NCBI GenBank assembly: GCA_038199755.1
Contig: JBBPYR010000195.1
Coordinates: 1-19,594, forward strand
Origin: JBBPYR01 sp038199755
GTDB lineage: Bacteria; Chloroflexota; Ktedonobacteria; Ktedonobacterales; Ktedonobacteraceae
DNA: 19,594 nt
Direction of reading: 5' to 3'
Part shown: positions 1-7,695 of the stretch, piece by piece
Layout: the number at the start of each line of letters is the position of its first letter
Position numbering within the stretch: position 1 is the stretch's first letter
Notes under the pieces: generated by a model
What the model saw: only the letters and a program-made list of their open reading frames with translations
Database searches by the model: none
What the model was told of the DNA's origin: nothing
Program-made: the position numbers and the translations under genes

Positions 1-125
1 AAAAACACATACAAACACAAAAACAGGTACATCACCGGTCTTATAAGATAACTTTCTTTTATTCAGCCCTAAAATGAATCCAACTATTTCTTCACTCCCC
101 CCATTACCCCCATGTCTCTCTATTT

Positions 126-1754
126 CTAATCGCGAGAAGCGGTGTACATCTCGTATTGCTGGCGCAGGACCTTCTTGTCGAATTTGCCGACGCTGGTTTT
201 GGGGACGGAATCGATGAAGACGACATCTTCTGGCAGCCACCACTTGGCGACTTTGGGACGCAGGAAGTCGAGGATTTCGCTTTTTGTGATCTGGCCCTCG
301 TATTCGGGTTTGGCGACGACACAGGCCAGCGGTCGCTCTGACCATTTGACATCGGGAATACCAACGACACAGGCTTCGAGTACCTTGGGATGGCCCATGA
401 TAAGGCCTTCTAACTCAACCGAGGATATCCATTCACCACCGGATTTGACGAGGTCCTTGGTGCGGTCAACCAGTTGAATGATGCCATCTTCGTCAACTAC
501 GGCAACGTCGCCGGTACGCAGCCAGCCATCGGCAAATTTGGCGGCGGAGTCCTCGTCGCGGTAGTATGTGCTGGCGATCCAAGGACCACGTACTTGGATT
601 TCGCCGAAGGTCTGATTGTCCCAGGGGACTTCTTGCCCTGTTTCCATGCTCATGACGCGCAGTTCAACGCCCACAATTGGCGTGCCTTGGCGAGAGCGAA
701 TGCGAACCTTTTCTTCATCAGAGAACGAGTCCTGGTAGCTGCGTAGTCTGGAAACGGTGGCTAGCGGAGAGGTTTCCGTCATGCCCCATGCTTGCAGAAT
801 GGCAATGTTGTTGCGCTGTAAGCCTTCGATCAGAGCCGCAGGAACAGCCGAGCCACCACAGAGCACGGTCTTCAATGAGGATAGATCATATTCCTTGCGA
901 TTAATAACAGGCAGCATGCTTATCCAGATCGTAGGCACACCAGCCGCCATCGTCACCTTCTCGGATGCCATCAATTTCGCAAGGCGTACCGGGTCCATGA
1001 AGCGGCCTGGCAGCACCAATTTGGTGCCTAAGAAGGCGGCGGCATGGGGACCACCCCAGGCGTTGGCGTGGAACATGGGCACAATGGGCATGAGTGTATC
1101 GCGTTCGGAAATACCCTTGCCATCAACCATGCCCGCCGCCATCGAATGTAGGAAGATGGAGCGATGACTGTAGACCACACCCTTGGGGTTGCCCGTGGTG
1201 CCAGAGGTGTAGCACATGGCGGCGGCAGCGTTCTCGTCCAGCTGCGGCCAATCAAAGGTCGTAGGCTGGCTGCCAATAAAGGTTTCGTAGTCTACGGAGG
1301 GCGACAATTTGCCAGTAGAGCCAGGAGCTTCGCCCATAATGACGTAAAGTTTTACCGTAGACAGTTGGTCGGCGATTTTCTCAAGCGTTGGCACAAGATC
1401 ACCGTCTACGAAGATGATTTTGTCTTCTGCATTGTTGACAATGTAGACGAGTTGCTCGGCAAAGAGGCGGATATTGAGCGTGTGGAGCACAGACCCTATG
1501 CAAGGAATAGCATAATATAGCTCGAAGTGCCGATAGGTGTTCCAACCAAAGGTGGCGATGCGGTCGCCATGCTGGGCACCAGCCTGGGTGAGAGCGTTGG
1601 CTAGTTGTGCGACACGTTTGCCCCAATCAGCATACGTGTAACGGTGCAGTTCGCCCTCGGTCTGCGTCACAATCTCTTTACGAGCAAAAAGGTGTGTGGC
1701 GCGCTGATACGCATGTTGCAGCGTCAAAGCGTAATCCATCATTAAGCCTTGCAT
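126..1754 (-). CDS. AMP-forming fatty acyl-CoA ligase (ANL superfamily)
   Basis: A 542-residue enzyme of the ANL superfamily that would activate a fatty or other carboxylic acid with ATP, releasing PPi, and transfer it to CoA. The P-loop-like AMP-binding motif TSGTTGNPKG lies at residues 183-192. The hinge region motif WLRTGDVAVVDEDG is near residue 416 and is followed by DRTKDLVKSGGEWIS. The C-terminal catalytic lysine is in VGKFDKK (K524). Length and motif wording resemble the medium/long-chain (AlkK/FadD-like) group; chain-length specificity cannot be read from the sequence. It has no signal peptide or membrane segment, so it is probably cytosolic. The ATG start is supported by AGGAG eight bases upstream. 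It lies 106 nt downstream of folC on the same strand but has its own promoter candidate, so it is probably a separate unit. The adenylating family is near certain; the substrate is inferred. Confidence 0.93.
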   Translation of the reverse strand: MQGLMMDYALTLQHAYQRATHLFARKEIVTQTEGELHRYTYADWGKRVAQLANALTQAGAQHGDRIATFGWNTYRHFELYYAIPCIGSVLHTLNIRLFAEQLVYIVNNAEDKIIFVDGDLVPTLEKIADQLSTVKLYVIMGEAPGSTGKLSPSVDYETFIGSQPTTFDWPQLDENAAAAMCYTSGTTGNPKGVVYSHRSIFLHSMAAGMVDGKGISERDTLMPIVPMFHANAWGGPHAAAFLGTKLVLPGRFMDPVRLAKLMASEKVTMAAGVPTIWISMLPVINRKEYDLSSLKTVLCGGSAVPAALIEGLQRNNIAILQAWGMTETSPLATVSRLRSYQDSFSDEEKVRIRSRQGTPIVGVELRVMSMETGQEVPWDNQTFGEIQVRGPWIASTYYRDEDSAAKFADGWLRTGDVAVVDEDGIIQLVDRTKDLVKSGGEWISSVELEGLIMGHPKVLEACVVGIPDVKWSERPLACVVAKPEYEGQITKSEILDFLRPKVAKWWLPEDVVFIDSVPKTSVGKFDKKVLRQQYEMYTASRD

Positions 1755-1828
1755 GTCATCAACTCCTCTTCAGTGAAGATATAGAACAGTGAAAGGGTTA
1801 CGATACTAGGCTACCATTTGTTATCAGC

Positions 1829-1837
1829 ATTATAACA
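1829..1837 (-). promoter_or_regulatory. Extended -10 promoter for the acyl-CoA ligase gene
   Basis: Read on the minus strand this is TGTTATAAT, a perfect extended -10 element (TGnTATAAT). It lies 75 nt before the ATG at 1754, inside the gap after folC. No good -35 hexamer is found at 16-18 nt, which is usual for extended -10 promoters. The predicted transcript would have a leader of roughly 70 nt. Confidence 0.5.
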
Positions 1838-1860
1838 CGGCTATAGGTTACAGATATCGA

Positions 1861-3285
1861 TCAATGATCTTTGCCCTCGATTTCGCTGGCAACGGAGCTT
1901 GAACCGTGTGCAGCAGCCCAGCGCAGAGCCTCTGCCGCAAGATAGAGCGAGCCAGTAGCACATATGACATCGTCTTTATCGGCAAGATCACGTGCAAGTT
2001 GCATGGCGGTGTCGATTTCGCTAGCTGCATATACTTCAACCGACGGAGCCTCGACGGCAAAGGCTGCCTGTAAATCGGCAATGCTGGCGGCGCGTGCGTT
2101 ATGCATTTGCGTCAGCACGACGGCATCCACATCTTGCAAGCTGCGCACAATGCCGGGGATATCTTTATCGCGTGCAACGCTGAGCACCAAGATAAGACGG
2201 TGCGGGTGGAACGTTGCGCGTAGTGCCTCAAGCAGTTTTTGCATCGAATCGGCGTTATGCGCGCCATCCACTACAATGGTTGGCTCATGAGCAACAACCT
2301 CGATACGCGCTGGCCAGTGCAGGGTGCGCAAGCCTTCACGCATATCTGTTTCGCTCCACTGCATGCCACGTTCACGTAAAGCCTCGAGCGTTGCGATTGC
2401 GGCGGTTGCGTTCTCTAGCTGATACTGACCAGCCAGCGATAGCTCTAGCTTTTCGTACACCTGAGTGGGTGTCCAGACGGTAAAACGTTGGCGCGTCTCG
2501 CCCTCATAGCGTTGGTCAAGCCGATAGCGATACGTCAGGGGCGGGAGTTTTCCTGCATCCACTTCATGTTGTGCCGCATCATGCTCGAAAGGGCCAATCC
2601 GTAGCAGGTGTGCCTGCCGCTGCTGGCATACCCCGGCGATAGCCAGCAACGCCTCTGGTGCCTGTGCGGACGTGACCAACAAACCATGCTCTTTGATAAT
2701 GCCCGCCTTCTCCAAGGCTATTTTTGTGAGCGTATTCCCCAGCACCTGCATGTGATCATAGCTGATCGAGGTTATGACGGAGACGAGTGGCTGCAAGACG
2801 TTGGTGGCGTCCAAGCGACCACCAAGTCCCACTTCTACGACGGCATGTTGCACCTGTTGACGCGCAAAATAGAGAAAGGTCAGGGCAGTTGCTACCTCGT
2901 AGGTGATGAACGGGCCAAATTCGTGGCGCTCCTGTATCTGCTCGACTGCCGCGCCTACTTCTGGTAGCAAGCGCGCTACCTCATCTTCGCTAATCAGTTG
3001 ACCGTTCACGCGCATACGTTCGCGAAAGGTATGTAGGTCAGGCTGCGTATACAGGCCTGTCCGCACTCCCGCGTGACGCAACACGCGCTCAATGGCTGCC
3101 GCCGTTGAGCCTTTGCCCTTTGTGCCTGCAATCAGGGTTGTGCTATAGCGTTCCTGTGGCATGCCGAGCAGTTCGAGTAGACGCGCCTCACGCGGCAGGT
3201 TTTCGTTGGGGTCACGTGTATAGGCTCCACTGCGCTCAAAGTCGCTAAAGTTGTAGAGATAATTCAGAGCTTCCTGGTAATTCAC
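1861..3285 (-). CDS. folC: Bifunctional folylpolyglutamate/dihydrofolate synthase
   Basis: A 474-residue Mur-ligase-type ATP-dependent amide ligase. It adds glutamate to dihydropteroate and/or to reduced folates in the cytosol. The P-loop GTKGKGST is at residues 54-61. Further family motifs are the segment EVGLGGRLDATN, SYDHMQVLG with the metal-binding histidine, and LEKAGIIK, which carries the lysine that is carbamylated in this family. The C-terminal domain has the family's VVDGAHN motif. The length is slightly above the usual 420-450. The start is GTG (3285), with only a weak purine-rich ribosome site (GAGAAAG) ahead of it, so coupling to folP is likely. It follows folP by 26 nt on the same strand and supplies the next step of the same pathway after DHPS. 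Confidence 0.95.
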   Translation of the reverse strand: MNYQEALNYLYNFSDFERSGAYTRDPNENLPREARLLELLGMPQERYSTTLIAGTKGKGSTAAAIERVLRHAGVRTGLYTQPDLHTFRERMRVNGQLISEDEVARLLPEVGAAVEQIQERHEFGPFITYEVATALTFLYFARQQVQHAVVEVGLGGRLDATNVLQPLVSVITSISYDHMQVLGNTLTKIALEKAGIIKEHGLLVTSAQAPEALLAIAGVCQQRQAHLLRIGPFEHDAAQHEVDAGKLPPLTYRYRLDQRYEGETRQRFTVWTPTQVYEKLELSLAGQYQLENATAAIATLEALRERGMQWSETDMREGLRTLHWPARIEVVAHEPTIVVDGAHNADSMQKLLEALRATFHPHRLILVLSVARDKDIPGIVRSLQDVDAVVLTQMHNARAASIADLQAAFAVEAPSVEVYAASEIDTAMQLARDLADKDDVICATGSLYLAAEALRWAAAHGSSSVASEIEGKDH

Positions 3286-3311
3286 CGTATATTTCTTTCT
3301 CAGTTACTTTA

Positions 3312-4193
3312 TTATTTGTTTCGCGTCAAGGTGAAGGTGCCACGGACGATGGCATCACTCATCTTGACCACACGCATCATCTCGTGTACGTCATGCACAC
3401 GCACGATATCCGCACCCTGTGCGATGCCGAGGGCGATGGTTGCCGCTGTCCCCTCCAGGCGTTCAGAGGCGGGTAAGCCGCCAAGCACCATGCCGATGGT
3501 CGATTTGCGCGAGCTACCAAGCAGGATTGGTCGGCCCAGACTACGCAGTTCTCCGAGGCGGCGTAACAGCAGCAAATTCTCTTCCGGCGTCGTGCCGAAG
3601 CCAATGCCGGGGTCGATCACAATATGCTCCCAGGCAATTCCCGCGGCTAACGCCTGCTCAATGCTGACCGCGAGGAAGCGCATGACATCACTCACGATCT
3701 CGTAGCGGGTGCTCCCGCGCATATTTGCCATGAGCACGACAGGCACCTTATGGGCGGCGACGACAGCGGCCATCTGTCCATCATAGCGCAAAGCAAGAAT
3801 ATCATTGACCATCGTAGCGCCAGCCAATAGAGCCTGTTGCGCTACCTCAACCTTGTAGGTATCAATTGAGAGGATAATCTCTTGCGGCAGCGTGGCACGC
3901 AAGGCACGAATGACGGGGAGGACACGCGCTAATTCTTGTTCAGCAGAAATAGTGGGTGCGTTTGGGCGTGTCGATTCGCCGCCAATATCGATAAAGGTGG
4001 CTCCCTCGTCCACAAAGTGTTGTGCCAGAGCAACGGCACGCTGCACTAGCGTATCTTCTGTCAGCGTGTCACGAGCTAAACCATCGTTTGAGAATGAGTC
4101 TGGCGTCACGTTGACGATGCCCATGACATAGGTGCGTTGCCCCCACGCAATGCTGTGCTGCTCCCAGTTCGTGGGTGCCGGTGTTGTAGACAT
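3312..4193 (-). CDS. folP: Dihydropteroate synthase
   Basis: A 293-residue TIM-barrel enzyme that condenses 6-hydroxymethyl-dihydropterin diphosphate with p-aminobenzoate, releasing PPi; it is the sulfonamide target. Signatures present are MGIVNVTPDSFSNDG near residue 25, FIDIGGESTRP, SIDTYK, MVNDI, IDPGIGFG, the pterin-binding GSSRKS, and VRVHDV at the C-terminus. Two deviations from the textbook wording are visible: LMANMRG in place of the common LMHMRG, and GFGTT in place of GFGK(T). Neither removes the SRK lysine. The frame stays open to an ATG at 4412, but the ATG at 4193 is chosen because DHPS homology begins just after it and AGGA precedes it at good spacing. The extra upstream residues look like translated non-coding DNA, being rich in Ser, His and Cys. 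It is the first gene of a folP-folC unit; no folB, folK or folE is in the window. Confidence 0.95.
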   Translation of the reverse strand: MSTTPAPTNWEQHSIAWGQRTYVMGIVNVTPDSFSNDGLARDTLTEDTLVQRAVALAQHFVDEGATFIDIGGESTRPNAPTISAEQELARVLPVIRALRATLPQEIILSIDTYKVEVAQQALLAGATMVNDILALRYDGQMAAVVAAHKVPVVLMANMRGSTRYEIVSDVMRFLAVSIEQALAAGIAWEHIVIDPGIGFGTTPEENLLLLRRLGELRSLGRPILLGSSRKSTIGMVLGGLPASERLEGTAATIALGIAQGADIVRVHDVHEMMRVVKMSDAIVRGTFTLTRNK

Positions 4194-4230
4194 AGCTTTT
4201 TGTTCCTCAAAATAGGTGATATACCTCCCT

Positions 4231-4260
4231 ATTATGCAATGGTAGGATTGAGTATTGCAA
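4231..4260 (-). promoter_or_regulatory. folP: Candidate promoter of folP-folC
   Basis: On the minus strand TTGCAA (4255-4260) and CATAAT (4231-4236) are separated by 18 nt. They stand about 38 nt upstream of the chosen folP ATG. The -10 matches 5 of 6 consensus bases and the -35 matches 4 of 6. The placement also supports the shorter folP start, because the longer reading frame would begin upstream of this promoter. Confidence 0.45.
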
Positions 4261-4402
4261 CTACAGGCCGAGCAAGAGCAATGATGAGATATAGAACATG
4301 TCACATATGAGTAATGGCAAAAGAAATGTTCATGTTTTGCGGAAAGTATGGCACCTGAAGAGGGGCTGACAGGCAGTGGTATACTACCCATAGGAGACTC
4401 TT

Positions 4403-4429
4403 TTGGCATCATTATAGAGGCATTATTAT
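4403..4429 (+). promoter_or_regulatory. Weak candidate promoter for the zinc-ribbon gene
   Basis: TTGGCA (4403-4408) and TATTAT (4424-4429) are separated by 15 nt, shorter than ideal. They lie 22 nt before the GTG start. The divergent 4194-4450 gap must hold a plus-strand promoter, and this is the best pair I can find. Confidence 0.28.
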
Positions 4430-4450
4430 CAAAATGAAGAGGGTGTTATT

Positions 4451-4972
4451 GTGGGCGAAACAAGGCGCGTTATAAAAGAGAAGGCTCAAGGGACAGGACA
4501 GACAGGACAGATGCAAGTGATCGGGACACGGCGTTGTCATGAATGTAGCGAGGAAGCATTGGGGCGTTGTCCTGATTGCCATCATGGTTATTGCCAGGAT
4601 CATTTTCCGAAGCAGCAGCACTCGCCGTGCGCGGAACAGCAGATGAAGATGGCTCAGACACAGGTGTGCTATGTGTGTGGCACGCAGGTATATCCCGACC
4701 AGTGGTCAATATCGCGCACCTCTCACTTTATCGACCAGTTCATGTGCAAAGGTTGTGGACGGTATGTCTGTGATGAACTACATACGCAGCGTAAAACCGA
4801 GGATGTGACTATCGTGCGCGAAGGCATGCGCGGTCATCGCTACCAATATATTAATCGCTACTGCGATCTGTGCTCGCCCCTGTCTCGCGTTGGCGGCATC
4901 CGCGGCTTCACCAGTCTGCTCGTGATCGCTGGCACCGTCATAGCCACCATTTTCTTTTATATCCACCATTAG
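4451..4972 (+). CDS. Tail-anchored double zinc-binding protein
   Basis: A 173-residue protein of unknown function. An N-terminal cluster has C29, C32, C40, C43, C48, H51, H57 and C60, with spacing reminiscent of B-box or AN1-type zinc fingers. A second cluster has C73/C76, C99/C102, C107, H111 and C138/C141, suggesting at least one more treble-clef or ribbon. Residues 153-170 form a single hydrophobic segment followed by only three residues. The zinc domains would therefore face the cytosol, with the C-terminus anchoring them in the membrane. The GTG start has GAGG eight bases upstream. An alternative ATG at 4511 (residue 21) would remove a Lys/Gly/Gln-rich leader encoded by a small GGACAG repeat and keep every zinc ligand. 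It is followed after 35 nt by the prenyl synthase gene and probably shares its transcript. The domain reading is confident; the role is unknown. Confidence 0.75.
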   Translation: MGETRRVIKEKAQGTGQTGQMQVIGTRRCHECSEEALGRCPDCHHGYCQDHFPKQQHSPCAEQQMKMAQTQVCYVCGTQVYPDQWSISRTSHFIDQFMCKGCGRYVCDELHTQRKTEDVTIVREGMRGHRYQYINRYCDLCSPLSRVGGIRGFTSLLVIAGTVIATIFFYIHH

Positions 4973-5007
4973 ATTACACTACACAGGAAAGGAAGCAGAG
5001 AGACATT

Positions 5008-6138
5008 TTGTCATCAACCGTTCAATCGACCTTGCTGCGTTACCAGAAAGAGATTTATGCCGAACTGCGCCATGCGGTGCTTGCCGCTGGCGAGCATGGT
5101 GCTGCTGTAGCTCCCGTAGCAGCAGAAACGTCGTTAGCCCCCTTTTATGGGCAAATGCAGTATCATCTAGGCTGGGTCGATACACACTTTACGCCCACAA
5201 CGAGCAATCCAGGGAAGTTGCTGCGACCCACGCTTTTGTTGCTGGCATATGAAGCAACAGGCGCGTGGGGACAAATGCCCAGCACATTTGATGATACACG
5301 ATACTTGCGCCGTGCCTTACCTGCCGCGGCGGCAGTTGAGCTTACGCATAACTTCACGCTTATACATGACGATATTGAAGATGCTGATACTGAGCGGCGA
5401 CATCGCACGACATTGTGGAATGTGTGGGGTATTCCCCAGGCCATCAATACAGGAGATGGCATGTTCGCCCTGTCGCGTTTGACGCTCTGGGGAATACTGG
5501 ATGAAGGCGTCGAAGGTATTATCGCAGCAAAACTGGGAGCCATTCTTGACCGCGCCTGCCTCATTCTTGCCGAGGGGCAATATTTGGATATCAGCTTTGA
5601 GCAATTGCTGGATGTTTCTGTCACGACCTATGTGGATATGATTAGCCGCAAAACGGGGGCACTTATGAGTGGAGCCGCGGAGATGGGAGCAATGCTCGGT
5701 ACACGCGATCCACAGGCGATTCAGCGACTCGCTCGTTTCGGCTGGGCTATAGGCGTTGCCTTTCAGGTGCGTGATGACTTGCTGGGCGTCTGGGCCTCTA
5801 CCGCCGAATTGGGCAAGACGCCCGCAGGAGATATTTATCGCCGCAAGAAGAGTTTGCCCGTACTTCATGCGCTTGAGCACGCCAATCAAGCCGATCAGCA
5901 AACATTACACACTATTTATCAGGCACACACTCCCATGACCCCTGAGCAGGTTGAAATGGTGCTGGCCATCTTCGAACGCACCAACACCAGGACCTATTGT
6001 CGGAATTTCCTCAGCGAATACTGTCGGCTGGCCTATGATGCGCTCGCTCACGTGCCACGGATAGATACCGCGGTTTCCGTCCGCGCCCTTGAAGACATGC
6101 AAACCCTGGTCAATTTCGTAGAAGAGGCAGCGCACTAG
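5008..6138 (+). CDS. Short-chain polyprenyl (geranylgeranyl-type) diphosphate synthase
   Basis: A 376-residue trans-isoprenyl diphosphate synthase that extends an allylic diphosphate with isopentenyl diphosphate, releasing PPi at each step. The first Asp-rich motif DDIED is at residues 121-125 and has no two-residue insertion. The second, RDDLLG, is at 255-260 and lacks the third Asp of DDxxD, as in many bacterial homologues. KTGAL (215-219), GxRP-type LLRPTLL and the GK…GDI…KKSLPVL block are all present. An aromatic residue (F116) stands five positions before the first motif, a feature of enzymes stopping at about C15-C20, so GGPP is a reasonable guess. The frame is open upstream to 4870 but overlaps the previous gene there. 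I place the start at TTG 5008, after the purine-rich GGAAAGGAAG, because no ATG occurs until residue 50. It precedes the MoaD-like gene by 95 nt. Confidence 0.9.
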   Translation: MSSTVQSTLLRYQKEIYAELRHAVLAAGEHGAAVAPVAAETSLAPFYGQMQYHLGWVDTHFTPTTSNPGKLLRPTLLLLAYEATGAWGQMPSTFDDTRYLRRALPAAAAVELTHNFTLIHDDIEDADTERRHRTTLWNVWGIPQAINTGDGMFALSRLTLWGILDEGVEGIIAAKLGAILDRACLILAEGQYLDISFEQLLDVSVTTYVDMISRKTGALMSGAAEMGAMLGTRDPQAIQRLARFGWAIGVAFQVRDDLLGVWASTAELGKTPAGDIYRRKKSLPVLHALEHANQADQQTLHTIYQAHTPMTPEQVEMVLAIFERTNTRTYCRNFLSEYCRLAYDALAHVPRIDTAVSVRALEDMQTLVNFVEEAAH

Positions 6139-6233
6139 CCAACGCAGGTTTCCAGTTCTGCGTCGTTCATAAAGAAGAGGGTCAATGAGACGTTGAAAGC
6201 GTAGCTAGAAAGAAAAGAAAAAAGGAGCAGGTC

Positions 6234-6530
6234 ATGGAATCGCCAACTACCCTTCCTACGGTGAAGGTTTCCTTTCCGGGCGCGTTACATACACGGGTCG
6301 GAAATCGAGCTTCGACTATGGCTAGTGGTCGTACTGTTCGTGAGATTATTGATGCGCTCGACCAAGACTTTCCAGGCTTACGCTTTAACCTGTGTTACGA
6401 AACAGGTGAACTACGTCCCTATGTGAACATCTTTTTGAATCGCGAAAACATTCGCTACTTGCACGGTCTTGACACGCAAATCGCCATGGGTGCCACATTG
6501 GTTATCATGCAATCGGTCGCAGGTGGTTAG
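6234..6530 (+). CDS. MoaD/ThiS-family ubiquitin-like protein ending in Gly-Gly
   Basis: A 98-residue beta-grasp protein. The strand pattern VKVSFPGAL…GRTVREIIDALDQDFPGL…YVNIFLN…ATLVIMQSVAGG is that of MoaD/ThiS sulfur carriers, and the C-terminus is exactly Gly-Gly. In this family the terminal glycine is adenylated and then thiocarboxylated, or in some lineages joined to protein lysines. No E1-like MoeB/ThiF, MoaE or ThiG gene is in the window, so sulfur transfer to molybdopterin is not supported by context. The ATG has a strong AAAGGAG site seven bases ahead. The gene sits 42 nt upstream of a BNR propeller gene on the same strand, which suggests the two work together. From memory, MoaD-like/BNR neighbours also occur in Actinobacteria; I could not check this. 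The fold is confident; the function is open. Confidence 0.85.
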   Translation: MESPTTLPTVKVSFPGALHTRVGNRASTMASGRTVREIIDALDQDFPGLRFNLCYETGELRPYVNIFLNRENIRYLHGLDTQIAMGATLVIMQSVAGG

Positions 6531-6572
6531 CAGCGTCGAGACAGGACAGCAAGCGCAAAGGAGGGAACTAGC

Positions 6573-7679
6573 GTGGCAAGTCACCAAGCAATGAAGCCAG
6601 GAACCGTTGTGTTACTGGTTGGCACCAAACGAGGGCTATTCCTTTTGACCTCAACTGACCGTGAGGACTGGAAGATTGAAGCGACAGGATTGACGGGGCA
6701 GCGCATTTTCTATGCCATTCTTGACCAACGCAAGGGACAGCGTTTGTTTGCCGCCAGCAATGGCGATTTCTTTGGCTCGTTCATACGCTATAGCGATGAT
6801 TTTGGGCAGACATGGCAAGAGTCGGAGCGTGGTATCCAGTTTCCAGAGGATAGCGGCCAGAAACTCGCGAACATCTGGGTGATTGAGAAAGGGCATGCGA
6901 ATGAGCCGGAGACGCTGTATGCAGGCGTTGACCCCGCTAGCCTGTGGGTCAGTACCGATGCGGGCAAGAACTGGACACTCAATGCCAGCCTTGCTCATCA
7001 TCCCACACGCGAACGGTGGGAACCCGGCGCGGGCGGCCTTTGCTTACACACCATCGTTCCCGACTACTCCAATCCAGCCAGAATGTGGATAGGTATCTCG
7101 GCAGTAGGCTGTATGCGCACAGATGATGGTGGCGAAAGCTGGAGTTTTCTCAACAAGAATGTACGGGCAGGCTTCCAACCTGACATCTATCCTGAGTTTG
7201 GGCAATGCATTCACCGCTTTGTGCAGCACCCCAGCAATCCTGACGTGCTCTATCAGCAAAACCATTGTGGCATCTACAAAAGCACAAACGGGGGAGATGA
7301 TTGGACGGATATTCAGCACAACCTGCCATCTGAATTCGGCTTTCCGATTGCGTTGGACGCTCACCATCCCGACACAATATACGTCATCGTAGAAGACCCG
7401 ATGGCACGCGACAATGTTGGCCAGCAATTCACCATCTATCGTACAGAAAACGGCGGTGAGCACTGGGAGCCGCTCACGAACGGACTTCCAGCTGGGCCAG
7501 GAATATCGCTGGGGGTGTTACGACACGGGATGTGCGCCGATACGCTCGATCCTTGCGGAATCTATGTGGGCACCAATACAGGCCAACTCTTCGCCAGCCA
7601 TGACCGTGGCGAGAGTTGGCAATTGATCGCGGACTTCCTGCCTTCCATCTACTCTGTGACCGCAACCATACTTGAGTAG
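6573..7679 (+). CDS. BNR/Asp-box beta-propeller protein
   Basis: A 368-residue repeat protein. At least six Asp-box motifs of the S/T-x-D-x-G-x-x-W type are visible, including SDDFGQTW, STDAGKNW, TDDGGESW, STNGGDDW, TENGGEHW and SHDRGESW, and STDREDW near the N-terminus is a degenerate copy. Such repeats build six- to ten-bladed propellers of the sialidase/VPS10/photosystem assembly type. I see no sialidase Arg triad or FRIP motif, so an enzyme call would be unsupported. Automated labels such as exo-alpha-sialidase should be treated with care. There is no signal peptide, so it is probably cytosolic. The start is GTG, with a near-ideal AGGAGGG upstream. It is probably co-transcribed with the MoaD-like gene and could bind or be modified by it. 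Confidence 0.85.
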   Translation: MASHQAMKPGTVVLLVGTKRGLFLLTSTDREDWKIEATGLTGQRIFYAILDQRKGQRLFAASNGDFFGSFIRYSDDFGQTWQESERGIQFPEDSGQKLANIWVIEKGHANEPETLYAGVDPASLWVSTDAGKNWTLNASLAHHPTRERWEPGAGGLCLHTIVPDYSNPARMWIGISAVGCMRTDDGGESWSFLNKNVRAGFQPDIYPEFGQCIHRFVQHPSNPDVLYQQNHCGIYKSTNGGDDWTDIQHNLPSEFGFPIALDAHHPDTIYVIVEDPMARDNVGQQFTIYRTENGGEHWEPLTNGLPAGPGISLGVLRHGMCADTLDPCGIYVGTNTGQLFASHDRGESWQLIADFLPSIYSVTATILE

Positions 7680-7695
7680 TACATGTACGCATGTA
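7680..7695. terminator. Hairpin filling the gap between convergent genes
   Basis: TACATG-TACG-CATGTA is a perfect six-base-pair stem with a UNCG-type tetraloop. It occupies exactly the 16 nt between the stop codons of the BNR gene (plus) and the WD40 gene (minus). No T-tract follows on either strand, so it is at best a weak bidirectional terminator or an mRNA 3'-end protector. Confidence 0.3.

Noticed and set aside
2608..2967. Plus-strand 119-codon frame inside folC
   Set aside because: It is antisense to a clearly conserved gene, has no recognisable domain, and looks like a by-product of folC codon usage.
4194..4412. In-frame N-terminal extension of folP by 73 codons
   Set aside because: It lacks DHPS similarity, has odd Ser/His/Cys composition, covers the putative folP promoter, and the ATG at 4193 has its own ribosome site.
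6573..7679. Calling the BNR protein an exo-alpha-sialidase
   Set aside because: Only Asp-box repeats are visible; no FRIP motif, Arg triad or Tyr/Glu nucleophile pair could be assigned, and there is no secretion signal.
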